This document shows positions 16,995 to 24,970 of a stretch of DNA of 64,000 nt, piece after piece. Each line of letters starts with the position of its first letter. The stretch's first letter is position 1. Both the position numbers and the translations under genes were made by a program. Below the pieces are notes generated by a model. It was not told the DNA's origin. It worked only from the letters and a program-made list of their open reading frames with translations, and ran no database searches. Origin of the DNA: DATBGO01 sp963785765 (lineage in GTDB: Bacteria; Actinomycetota; Actinomycetes; Streptosporangiales; Streptosporangiaceae); assembly GCA_963785765.1 (NCBI GenBank), contig CAWAWM010000008.1, positions 992,001-1,056,000 on the forward strand, read 5' to 3'.

Positions 16995-17819
16995 GTGACG
17001 GTGTGGATCAACGGGACGCTGCTTCCCGACTCGGAAGCCAGGATATCCGTGTTCGACCACGGCCTGGTAGTGGGCGATGGGGTATTTGAGGCACTCAAAG
17101 TCACCGACGGCATGCCGTTCGCCTTGACCAGGCACCTGGCCAGGCTGGCGCGGTCGGCGGCCGGTATGGAGCTACCCGAGCCTGACCTCGAGGAGATCCG
17201 GGCGGGCGTGCAGGCCGTGCTGGCGGCAGCAGGCAGGCCGGCCAGGGCGCGGCTGCGGATCACCGTGACCGCGGGCATCTCCCCGCTCGGCTCCCAGCGG
17301 GGCGACGGGCCGAGCACCGCCATCATCGCGCTCGGCAGCCTGCCGGACAACGAGCCCAGCTGCGATGTCGTGACCGTCCCCTGGCCGCGCAACGAGCACG
17401 GTGCGCTGGCCGGCCTGAAGACGACGTCCTATGCGGAGAACGTGCGGGCGCTGCGCTACGCCGCCGACCGGGGCGGCCAGGAGGCCATCTTCGCCAACGT
17501 GGCGGGCAACCTGTGCGAAGGGACCGGCGCCAACGTGTTCGTGGTGTCCGGCGGGCGGCTGCTCACTCCGCCGCTGAGCGCGGGCTGCCTGGCCGGGGTG
17601 ACCAGGGATCTGGTGATTGAGTGGGCGGGAGCGGTGGAAGAGGACATGCCGGCCGGTGCGCTCGCTGCGGCGGATGAGGCATTCCTGACCGGAACCACCC
17701 GGGATGTACTGCCAATCCGGAGCGTCGACGCAGTCGCACTTCCGGCCGCGCCAGGTCCGGTGACGGCAAAGGCAGCGGAGGCATTTGCGGCGAGGTCCGC
17801 GGAATGTCATGACCCGTAA
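16995..17819 (+). CDS. Class IV PLP-dependent aminotransferase
   Basis: A 274-residue fold-type IV enzyme related to branched-chain and D-amino-acid aminotransferases and aminodeoxychorismate lyase. It opens with VWINGTLLPDSEARISVFDHGLVVGDGVFE. The PLP lysine is in GLKTTSYAENV near residue 141, and the phosphate/product loop is in EGTGANVFVV and LAGVTRDLV. The short length and the ARISVFDHG opening favour aminodeoxychorismate lyase or a D-amino-acid/beta-amino-acid type over IlvE; substrate is not certain. GTG start with AGGGGAA just upstream. It directly follows hutH, an unusual pairing that does not by itself define a pathway. Confidence 0.85.
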   Translation: MTVWINGTLLPDSEARISVFDHGLVVGDGVFEALKVTDGMPFALTRHLARLARSAAGMELPEPDLEEIRAGVQAVLAAAGRPARARLRITVTAGISPLGSQRGDGPSTAIIALGSLPDNEPSCDVVTVPWPRNEHGALAGLKTTSYAENVRALRYAADRGGQEAIFANVAGNLCEGTGANVFVVSGGRLLTPPLSAGCLAGVTRDLVIEWAGAVEEDMPAGALAAADEAFLTGTTRDVLPIRSVDAVALPAAPGPVTAKAAEAFAARSAECHDP

Positions 17820-17852
17820 ACCGGAATGGCCGCCAGTCGGCCCAGGTCGCGG

Positions 17853-18272
17853 CTAGGCGCGCCAGAGCAGGACGTCAAGCTCGCCGTCGAGGTCGATGAA
17901 GTCGCTTTCCCGCCCGGCCGCGATCACCCCGAACGTGCGGGCCACGAACTCGGCGGTGGCGATCAGCGGCGCTTCGAAATGCGCCTGGCCGAAGGGGGAG
18001 GACAGCGCGATGTTCAGTACGCCTTCACCGCCGTCGTCGGCGGGCCACACCCGGACGTCGCCCTCGCCTGCGGGCCCGTCCAGGCCAGCAGCTAGCAGTT
18101 CCCTCGCGAAGATCCATTCCACCGGCTCGTCGGTGCCGACGTGGAAGGCCATGCGGATCGCGTACGGGTCCTCGGCGCTGTAATAGAGGCTCGCCACCAG
18201 CGGCACGATGCCGTGGTCGGGAACGACGAGGCTCAGGCCGAGTTCAGATGAGACGGGTGCGCTGCTGTTCAT
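17853..18272 (-). CDS. SsgA/SsgB-family sporulation and cell-division regulator
   Basis: A 139-residue SsgA-like protein, a family confined to sporulating actinomycetes. There SsgB-type members position FtsZ and others guide septal peptidoglycan synthesis. Landmarks are SLYYSAEDPYAIRMAFH, WIFARELLAAGL, GEGDVRVWPA and the closing LDGELDVLLWRA. It is cytoplasmic, with no membrane segment. ATG start at 18272; the SD is poor. It stands alone, converging on the aminotransferase gene. The long upstream region holds two hairpins (see 18273-18917). Which paralogue it is cannot be told from sequence alone. Confidence 0.9.
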   Translation of the reverse strand: MNSSAPVSSELGLSLVVPDHGIVPLVASLYYSAEDPYAIRMAFHVGTDEPVEWIFARELLAAGLDGPAGEGDVRVWPADDGGEGVLNIALSSPFGQAHFEAPLIATAEFVARTFGVIAAGRESDFIDLDGELDVLLWRA

Positions 18273-18917
18273 GATCTAGCTAGACCTTTGTCTTGTCGTG
18301 TCCCGGAATGCCGGGCTTCGTTAACGCTGCGAGGTTATTCTTCAGCTATGGCACTCAGGTGCCGCTGAATTGTCATCGACGGATATAAGATTCCGCGATC
18401 GGGGGCACTCGTAACCTCGGTCACTGGTCAACAAACCAGCAGCGACCTGGTCAAACGCTCTCGGAAATTAAACACAGTTTTCGTCTCCCGGTGTTCCTGT
18501 GACCAGGGACGATGTGTTGTGACGTTCGTCTCACACGACTTGACCAGCATTTGCTGGCAGACCGCCAGAAGCCCGCGGCTTGCGCGGGGATGGCGCTCCG
18601 GGGGGCGTTTGACATGGTTGGGCTCACTCACTGCGGGGGCTGTGCTGCCTCGCCATGCTATGTCCGGAGTGGTGGGGCGCGCTATACGGGGTGCAAATCT
18701 ACCTACGCGCACGCCGAGACCGGATTCACCGCAATATTAAATGAGGATATTGTCCATATTTAGAAAGTTTATGTGCGTTGACCCCGATCAGGGCCGATAC
18801 CGCGCCTGCGGCGCAGCGGCGTGCTGGCGTGGGCGCTCGGGCCGGCTGCGGGCCTGGATGCGCTAGTCTGTGTTTCGCCCCGGGCGGCAGGGATCGTGGT
18901 CCCGGCCTGGCGGCGCC
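18273..18917. other. Long intergenic region upstream of ssgA-like gene and tRNA-Val
   Basis: 645 bases with no frame I can support. A simple hairpin CCCGG-AATG-CCGGG lies at 18302-18315, and a two-part hairpin at 18341-18369 (TTCAGC/GCTGAA enclosing GGCAC/GTGCC). TGTGA-N8-TCACA occurs near 18525-18542. A clearly A/T-rich tract lies at 18720-18780. TAGTCT at 18864-18869 is a plausible -10 for the tRNA. The region may hold the promoter of the minus-strand ssgA-like gene. Confidence 0.4.
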
Positions 18918-18989
18918 GGGCGATTGGCTCAGCGGGAGAGCGCCTCGTTCACACCGAGGAGGTCACTGGTTCGATCCCAGTATCGCCCA
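18918..18989 (+). tRNA. tRNA-Val (anticodon CAC)
   Basis: The acceptor GGGCGAT pairs with ATCGCCC, with discriminator A. The anticodon loop TTCACAC sits in the stem CCTCG/CGAGG, and the T arm is GGTTCGATCCC. CCA is not encoded. D arm and variable region match those of tRNA-Val(GAC) at 13765-13836, so the two isoacceptors are close paralogues. Confidence 0.95.
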
Positions 18990-18994
18990 CTCAC

Positions 18995-19022
18995 AGGCCG
19001 GTTCCGAGCTAGGGACCGGCCT
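18995..19022 (+). terminator. Hairpin terminator after tRNA-Val(CAC)
   Basis: AGGCCGGTTCC, a six-base loop and GGGACCGGCCT form an eleven-pair stem with one G-T pair, starting five bases after the tRNA. The sequence is nearly that of the terminator at 13716-13746. Confidence 0.75.
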
Positions 19023-19472
19023 TCGTCGTGCTTCGTCGGAAGGGCGTCCTGCAGCTCGTCGCGCCGTCGGATCGCGGCGACCGGACGGCTTCATCAAGCG
19101 GTCCACGGTGGATGGCCCTGGCTTGGTCAAGAAGGATGTCGTCGTGACAGTGAGTAACTAACATCGAGCATCAGTCACTCTCAGTGATCAGGCGTCACTG
19201 GGTCGCTGACCGGCGGACCAGCATGGCGCTGGGGCTGTGCCACAGACGGGGGAGCGGAATCGTGGGCGCGCGACGGCAGGGCAGGCCGGCGACGGCGCGG
19301 TCGCCGATGCTCGGAGCGCGGACGGCCGCGCCGCCGGTGGCGAGCCTCATCGGCCGGGCTGCCCGGGTCTGCGCCAGGCCGCATCATCGTCGGCCGGCTG
19401 CCTGGCTATGCGCCGGGCCGCATCATTTCGCGGCTGCCTGGGCCCGCCACGGCCCGGATCGTCATCAGCCGC
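19023..19472 (+). other. Region before the first L,D-transpeptidase, possibly its frameshifted 5' end
   Basis: 450 bases. From about 19350 the frame of the downstream transpeptidase stays open and reads GRIIVGRLPGYAPGRIISRL in a repeated manner, but no start codon lies in that frame. A second frame from GTG 19262 (VGARRQGRPATARSPML) looks like a basic N-terminal extension that would join by one base change near 19365. The part before 19250 contains short palindromes (TCACTCTCAGTGA) and no gene. Confidence 0.35.
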
Positions 19473-20708
19473 ATGCCTGCCCAGGCAGCGGCGCGGATCG
19501 CCGGAGCAGCGGCGGCCCAGCCCAAGGCGCGGATCGTCGCCCTGACGACCGTGATCGTCGCCATCCTGGCGGGTACCGGGACCTACACGCTGACGCACGG
19601 CCGGCCGGCGGCGGCCGCAGCCGGTGCCCGGGGGCGGGCGGGCCGGATGGGCGGCGCAGCGGCACTGCGGGTGATCTCGGTGACTCCCGGCCCGGGCGCC
19701 CGGCTCGTCAACGGGGCCGAGCCGGTCCAGGTCGCCTTCTCCGCGCCGCTCGCCGCGGGCTCGCCGATGCCTACCCTGAGTCCGTCAGTGGCGGGCAGCT
19801 GGCAGTCCGCCGGCCACCTGATCGTGTTCACGCCGGCGGTGCCGCTCCGGCCCGACAGCCGCTTCACGGTGACCATCCCGGCCGGCCGCGGCGGGGTGCG
19901 CACGGCGACCGGAGGCCTGCTGGCCAGGACGGTGACCGCGCACTTCAGCACCAGGGCCTGGGCACCGCGACGGCTGGCCGAGTTACTCGCCCAGCTCGGC
20001 TACCTGCCGTTGTCCTGGCAGCCGGATCACCTCGGCGAGCAGGCCGCGGCGAGCGGCAGCGGGCCAGGCTATCCGGCCGCGTGGAGCGGCGGTGGGTCCG
20101 GATCGTCGGCTGCCGCGCAGGCTGCCCTCGCCTACAGCCCGCCGGCCGGCAAGTTCCGCTGGGACCCGGGGTATCCGGCTGCGCTCACCAGCCGCTGGCA
20201 GCCTGACGCGTTCACCGTCATCCTGCGCGGCGCGGTGATGGCGTTCGAGTCCGAGCATCAGATGGCCGTGACCGGCGTGGTCAGCCAGGCGCTGTGGGAC
20301 GCGGTGCTCAGGGCCGCGGCCGCGGGCCGCGGTAACCGCAACGGCTACACCTATGCCCTGGCCAGCAAGGGAAGCCCCGAGACGCTCACCATCTGGCACG
20401 ACGGTCAGGTCGTGCTCAGCAGCCCGGCCAACACCGGGATACCCATCGCGCCCACGGCCGACGGCACGTTTCCGGTCTACCTGAGGTACCTGTTCCAGAT
20501 CATGCGGGGCACCAACCCAGACGGCAGCAGCTACGCCGATCCGGTGTCGTTCGTCGCCTACTTCGACGGCGGCGAGGCGGTGCACTACTTCCCGCGCGGC
20601 TCCTACGGCTTCCAGCAGAGCCTGGGCTGCGTCGAGCTGCCGTATGCAGCCGCTGAGCAGGCATGGCCGTATCTCAGCTACGGGAGCCTGGTCACCGTAT
20701 CGGGCTGA
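19473..20708 (+). CDS. L,D-transpeptidase (YkuD) with Ig-like and peptidoglycan-binding regions
   Basis: A 411-residue exported enzyme that would make 3-3 cross-links in peptidoglycan. A membrane anchor lies at about residues 23-41 (LTTVIVAILAGTGTYTL). An Ig-like domain at 65-160 has VISVTPGPGARLVNGAEPV. A peptidoglycan-binding-like region at 165-290 includes LLAQLGYLPL and VMAFESEHQMAVTGVVSQAL. The catalytic YkuD domain at 300-411 has His in VHYFPRGSYGF and Cys in SLGCVELPYAAA. The ATG at 19473 has no SD, and the frame is open further upstream, so the N-terminus is uncertain. It is followed by a close paralogue at 20874-22055. Confidence 0.85.
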   Translation: MPAQAAARIAGAAAAQPKARIVALTTVIVAILAGTGTYTLTHGRPAAAAAGARGRAGRMGGAAALRVISVTPGPGARLVNGAEPVQVAFSAPLAAGSPMPTLSPSVAGSWQSAGHLIVFTPAVPLRPDSRFTVTIPAGRGGVRTATGGLLARTVTAHFSTRAWAPRRLAELLAQLGYLPLSWQPDHLGEQAAASGSGPGYPAAWSGGGSGSSAAAQAALAYSPPAGKFRWDPGYPAALTSRWQPDAFTVILRGAVMAFESEHQMAVTGVVSQALWDAVLRAAAAGRGNRNGYTYALASKGSPETLTIWHDGQVVLSSPANTGIPIAPTADGTFPVYLRYLFQIMRGTNPDGSSYADPVSFVAYFDGGEAVHYFPRGSYGFQQSLGCVELPYAAAEQAWPYLSYGSLVTVSG

Positions 20709-20873
20709 CGTGATGTACCCGTAGCCATTTCTCGTTGAATTCTTGACCTTCTCCCAACTCGCGCGCCGCATCCGTGCAGCTACGCTCAGAGCTGCGGATT
20801 AACTGGTATACATCGACTTACGTGGCGGTTCGCCCGCTGATGTGGCCGGGCAGGCAAGACGAGGGGGCCAAGG

Positions 20874-22055
20874 TTGTCGGGAGTGGGACTGCTACGCGTC
20901 CGGCTTGTTGCGCTCGCAGTGGCGATTGCGGCGGTCCTGGCCACTGGCACCTGGTTCGCGCTGAGCCGTGCCTCGGCCCAGGAGGGCGCCGGGCATAGCC
21001 AGGCGGCCGCCAAGCGGCATGACGCGGCGGGCCAGCCCCACACGGTCGCCGCCAAGCCGCTGCAGGTGGTCTCGGTTTCCCCGGCCTCGCGATCGACCGG
21101 CGTGGACGGCGCGAGCCCGGTCCGCATCGTCTTCTCCGCCGCGCTGGCCGCCGGCTCGCCGCTGCCGACGCTGTCGCCGCACGTCGCCGGCCAGTGGCAG
21201 CGGATCAGCGCGGACAGCCTGGAATTCGTCCCGGAGCGGGGATTCGCCCAGGAGACCGAGGTCAGGCTCCGGATACCAGCCGGGCCAGCCGGACTGCGGT
21301 CGGTCGCCGGCGGACTGCTGGCCGAGCCGGTCTCGGCTCATTTCCGGACCGGGACGTACAGCACTCTGCGGCTCCAGCAACTGCTCGCGCAACTCGGCTA
21401 CCTGCCGCTGAACTGGACGCCCGTCGGATCGTCCGAGCCGTCGGCCGCAGGTGCGAACGCGCAGCTCAGCGCGGCCTACGTCGCACCGCTTGGCACGTTC
21501 ACCTGGCAGGGCGGCTACCCGAAGGCGCTGCACGAGTTCTGGCGGCCTGGCGAGTCGAACCTGATGGTGACCGGGGCCGTCATGGCGTTCGAGTCTGACC
21601 ACGGCATGACCATGGACGGCGTAGCCGGCCCGGCGGTCTGGACCGCGCTGCTCAGGGCGGCGGCCAGCGGCGAGCAGGACTCGCACGGCTACACCTACGC
21701 CCGGGCCAGCGAGAAGAGCCCCGAGACCCTGACCATCTGGCACGACGGCCGGGTCGTGTTCCGTAGCCTCGCGAACACCGGCATCCCGGTCGCGCCGACC
21801 ACCATCGGCACCGCCCCGGTCTACCTGCGGTACCGGTTCCAGATCATGAGGGGCACCAACCCGGACGGGTCCAAGTACGCGGACCCGGTGGCCTGGGTCG
21901 CCTATTTCCGGGCCGGCGAGGCGGTGCACTACTTCCCGCGCGGCTCCTACGGCTTCCCGCAGAGCCTGGGCTGTGTCGAGCTGCCCTACGCGGCCGCCGA
22001 ACGCGCCTGGCCGTACCTCACCTTTGGCAGCCTGGTCACGGTAGCCGCACCGTAG
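20874..22055 (+). CDS. L,D-transpeptidase (YkuD), second tandem copy
   Basis: A 393-residue paralogue of the previous gene with the same order of parts: N-terminal membrane segment (residues 8-30), Ig-like domain (VVSVSPASRSTGVDG), peptidoglycan-binding region (VMAFESDHGMTMDGVAGPA) and catalytic domain. That domain has HYFPRGSYGFPQSLGCVELP with the active Cys. The two catalytic domains are nearly identical from TLTIWHDG onward, while the N-terminal halves differ, so the duplication is old or the C-termini are being homogenised. The start is TTG at 20874, with GAGGGGG upstream. 165 bases separate the two genes; a TTGACC at 20743-20748 could belong to a separate promoter. Exported, acting on the outer side of the membrane. 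Confidence 0.88.
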   Translation: MSGVGLLRVRLVALAVAIAAVLATGTWFALSRASAQEGAGHSQAAAKRHDAAGQPHTVAAKPLQVVSVSPASRSTGVDGASPVRIVFSAALAAGSPLPTLSPHVAGQWQRISADSLEFVPERGFAQETEVRLRIPAGPAGLRSVAGGLLAEPVSAHFRTGTYSTLRLQQLLAQLGYLPLNWTPVGSSEPSAAGANAQLSAAYVAPLGTFTWQGGYPKALHEFWRPGESNLMVTGAVMAFESDHGMTMDGVAGPAVWTALLRAAASGEQDSHGYTYARASEKSPETLTIWHDGRVVFRSLANTGIPVAPTTIGTAPVYLRYRFQIMRGTNPDGSKYADPVAWVAYFRAGEAVHYFPRGSYGFPQSLGCVELPYAAAERAWPYLTFGSLVTVAAP

Positions 22056-22202
22056 CGGGCCCGCCCGCGCGGGCCGGCCATGGCGTCAGCCCGCCGGAGC
22101 CGCCGGAGGCCGCCGAATGCAACGGCGCGCACCGGCCCGGCCACCTCGATAGCATGCGGGCACGGGCGACCGTCCCGGTTAACCACCAGCCAAGGAGCAA
22201 CT

Positions 22203-24279
22203 GTGCCTGCCGACAAGCATCACATCACCCTCGCCGGACGCGAGCATGTGGTGGCAGCGGGCACGACGGCGGCCCAGGCGCTGGCGGCAGCGGACGGTGC
22301 CGCCGGGCAGCCGTGCCGCTGACAGCCGTGCCGCTGACAGCAGTGCCGCTGACAGCCGTGCCGCTGACAGCCGTGCCGCTGACAGCCGTGCCGCTGACAG
22401 CAGTGCAGCGGACGTGATCGCAGCCCGGGTCAACGGCGAGCTGCGCGATCTGGCCTGCGAACTGGCCGACGGCGACGTGGTCGAGCCGGTGACCATCGAT
22501 AGCGCAGCCGGGCTCGCGATCTTGCGGCACTCCACGGCCCACGTGCTGGCCCAGGCCGTGCAGCAGCTGTTCCCCGAGGCGAAGCTCGGTATCGGCCCGC
22601 CCGTCGAGAACGGCTTCTATTACGACTTCGACGTACGGCAGCCGTTCGGCCCGGAGGATCTTAAGGCGATCGAGCAGCGAATGCGCCAGATCGTGCGGCA
22701 GGGCCAGCTGTTCGCCCGGCGCGTGGTCACCGACACGCAGGCCCGGGCCGAGCTGGCCGCCGAGCCGTACAAGCTGGAACTCATCGGGCTGAAGGGCGGC
22801 GGCGTCGACGCCGAGGAGTCCGTCGAGGTCGGCGGCAGCGAGCTGACCATCTACGACAACCTGGACGCGAGCAGCGGCGAGGTGTGCTGGAAGGACCTGT
22901 GCCGGGGCCCGCACCTGCCCACCACCAGGCAGATCCCGGCCTTCAAGCTGATGCGCACCGGCGGCGCGTACTGGCGCGGCAGCGAGCGCAACCCGCAGCT
23001 GCAGCGCATTTACGGCACCGCCTGGCCGTCGCGTGCGGCGCAAGAGGAGTACCTGCACCTGCTGGCCGAGGCGGAGCGGCGTGATCACCGCAAGCTCGGC
23101 GCCGAGCTTGACCTGTTCTCGTTCCCCACCGAGATCGGCAGCGGGCTCCCGGTCTTCCACCCCAAGGGCGGGACCATCCGGCGGATCATGGAGGAGTACT
23201 CGCGGCAGCGGCACGTGGCGGCGGGCTACGAGTTCGTCAACACCCCGCACCTCACCAAGGCCGACCTGTTCGAGACCTCCGGCCACCTGGGCTGGTATGC
23301 GGAGAGCATGTTCCCGCCGATGGAGCTCGAAGGCGCGAAGTACTACGCCAAGCCGATGAACTGCCCGATGCACATCCTCATCTATGCATCGCGCGGCCGG
23401 TCCTACCGTGAGCTGCCGCTGCGGCTGTTCGAATTCGGCACCGTGTACAGGTACGAGAAGTCCGGGGTCGTGCACGGGCTGACCAGGGCCCGCGGCTTCA
23501 CCCAGGACGACGCGCACATCTTCTGCAGGCCCGACCAGCTCGATGGTGAGCTCGCCTCGCTGCTTGACTTCGTCGTGGGCCTGCTGCGCGACTTCGGGCT
23601 GACCGAGTTCGAGGCCGAGCTGTCGACCCGGCCGGAGAAGTTCGTGGGCGAGCCGGCCGACTGGGACCGGGCTGAGGCGGCGCTCAAGCACGCCCTGGAC
23701 GTCTCCGGACTGCCCTATGTGATCGCCGAGGGCGACGGCGCGTTCTACGCGCCCAAGATCGATGTGCACGTCCGGGATGCGATCGGGCGGCGCTGGCAGC
23801 TGTCCACCCTGCAGGTGGACTTCCAGGAGCCTGGCCGGTTCGGGATCGAGTACCAGGCCGCCGACGGCACCAGGCAGCGGCCTTACATGATCCACCGGGC
23901 GCTGTTCGGGTCGATCGAGCGGTTCTTCGGCATCCTGCTCGAGCACTACGCGGGCGCCCTGCCGCCCTGGCTCGCCCCGGTTCAGGTGACCGGCATCCCG
24001 ATCGCCGACGACCACATCCCGTACCTGGAGGAGGTCGCGGCCCGGCTGCGGGCCGCCGGCGTCCGGGTCGAGGTCGACACCGGCGACGACCGGATGCAGA
24101 AGAAGATCAGGAACGCGCAGCGGCAGAAGGTCCCCTACATGCTGCTGGCCGGTGACCAGGACGTGGCCGCGGGCGCCGTCTCGTTCAGGTACCGCAGCGG
24201 CGAGCAGAAAAACGGCGTCCCGGTCAACGAGGCGATCGCCGAGATCGTCGCGGCCGTCGCGAACCGGACCCAGGTCTGA
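22203..24279 (+). CDS. thrS: Threonyl-tRNA synthetase, frame interrupted in the TGS domain
   Basis: The GTG at 22203 with AAGGAG five bases upstream opens VPADKHHITLAGREHVVAAG, the start of a TGS domain. That frame hits a stop inside a 15-base repeat array at 22308-22412. The rest of the enzyme follows in the next frame: VIAARVNGELRDLACELADG, second editing domain with ILRHSTAHVLAQAVQQLFP, catalytic core with motif 2 RLFEFGTVYRYEKSGVVHGL, MNCPMHILIY, motif 3 near GSIERFFGILLEH, and the anticodon-binding domain to 24279. One extra base before the array would explain the shift. If corrected, about 30 SRAAD-type residues would sit in a TGS loop. thrS is essential, so error, a second copy or internal initiation must hold. 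HIT and pgsA follow, as in mycobacteria. Confidence 0.88.
22308..22412 (+). repeat. 15-bp tandem repeat in thrS, seven units
   Basis: Seven 15-base units (typically CAGCCGTGCCGCTGA), with a CAGCAG variant in units 3 and 7 and a more diverged last unit. Read in the downstream thrS frame they give SRAAD/SSAAD; read in the frame of the upstream start, every full unit ends in TGA. Copies are almost identical. Confidence 0.95.
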
Positions 24280-24325
24280 GCATGCCGGGCGACGGCCGGT
24301 GGCCGGCCGTCCTTATGCTGCATTC

Positions 24326-24970
24326 ATGTCTGCCCATCCCGATGAGCCATCCGCCGAGCCATCGCCACCGGCCGAGCCAGCCGAGCCGGCCGGTCCAGGG
24401 GCCCAGCCTGCGCCAGGCGGCGCCGGTAACGGCGAGCCGTCCTGGCAGGACGGGGCCGGTACCCCGGACGGCTTCCAGCGGCTCTGGATGCCGCACCGGA
24501 TGGCCTACATCAAGGGCGAGAACAAGCCCGGCGATACCGGGACCGGGCCAGACTGCCCGTTCTGCCGGATCCCCAGCCTGCCGGACGCTGAGGCGCTCAT
24601 CGTGGCCAGGGGCTCGCTGGTCTACGCGGTGCTGAACCTGTATCCCTACAACAGCGGTCACCTGATGGTGTGCCCGTACCGGCACGTGGCCGACTACACC
24701 GAACTCGACGATGCTGAGACTGCTGAGCTGGCCAAGCTCACCAGGCAGGCGATGCGTACGCTACGGGCGGCTTCGGGCGCGCAGGGGTTCAACATCGGCA
24801 TGAACATGGGCGGTGTGGCAGGGGCTGGCATTGCCGCCCACCTGCACCAGCATGTGGTGCCGCGGTGGGGCGGCGACGCCAACTTCATGCCGGTCGTCGG
24901 CCGCACCAAGGTGCTGCCGCAGCTGCTGGCCGACACCCGTGAGCTGCTGGCCGACGCCTGGCCTGGCTAG
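24326..24970 (+). CDS. HIT-family hydrolase (Ap4A phosphorylase-like)
   Basis: A 214-residue cytoplasmic protein. After about 50 disordered Pro/Ala/Glu-rich residues comes the HIT fold with CPFCRIPSL, LVYAVLNLYPYNSGHLMV and the histidine triad HLHQHVVPRW near residue 175. In mycobacteria the equivalent gene between thrS and pgsA1 is a diadenosine tetraphosphate phosphorylase, and the same position here supports that reading. ATG 24326 has no SD but is preceded by TATGCT at 24314-24319, six bases away, which suggests a leaderless promoter separate from thrS. The stop overlaps the stop of the opposing EF-G-like gene. Confidence 0.87.
   Translation: MSAHPDEPSAEPSPPAEPAEPAGPGAQPAPGGAGNGEPSWQDGAGTPDGFQRLWMPHRMAYIKGENKPGDTGTGPDCPFCRIPSLPDAEALIVARGSLVYAVLNLYPYNSGHLMVCPYRHVADYTELDDAETAELAKLTRQAMRTLRAASGAQGFNIGMNMGGVAGAGIAAHLHQHVVPRWGGDANFMPVVGRTKVLPQLLADTRELLADAWPG

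Noticed and set aside
15420..17135. A 571-codon minus-strand open frame
   Set aside because: Antisense to hutH; low-complexity His/Arg/Gln translation typical of shadows.
18525..18542. CRP-like operator TGTGA-N8-TCACA
   Set aside because: The spacer is eight bases rather than six and no gene start is suitably placed; likely chance.
18519..18763. Small open frames between the ssgA-like gene and tRNA-Val
   Set aside because: Two overlapping plus-strand frames of about 75-85 codons lack ribosome sites and resemblance to known proteins, and codon bias is poor.
22225..24015. A 596-codon minus-strand open frame
   Set aside because: Antisense to thrS, which is unmistakable; composition is typical of GC-rich shadow frames.
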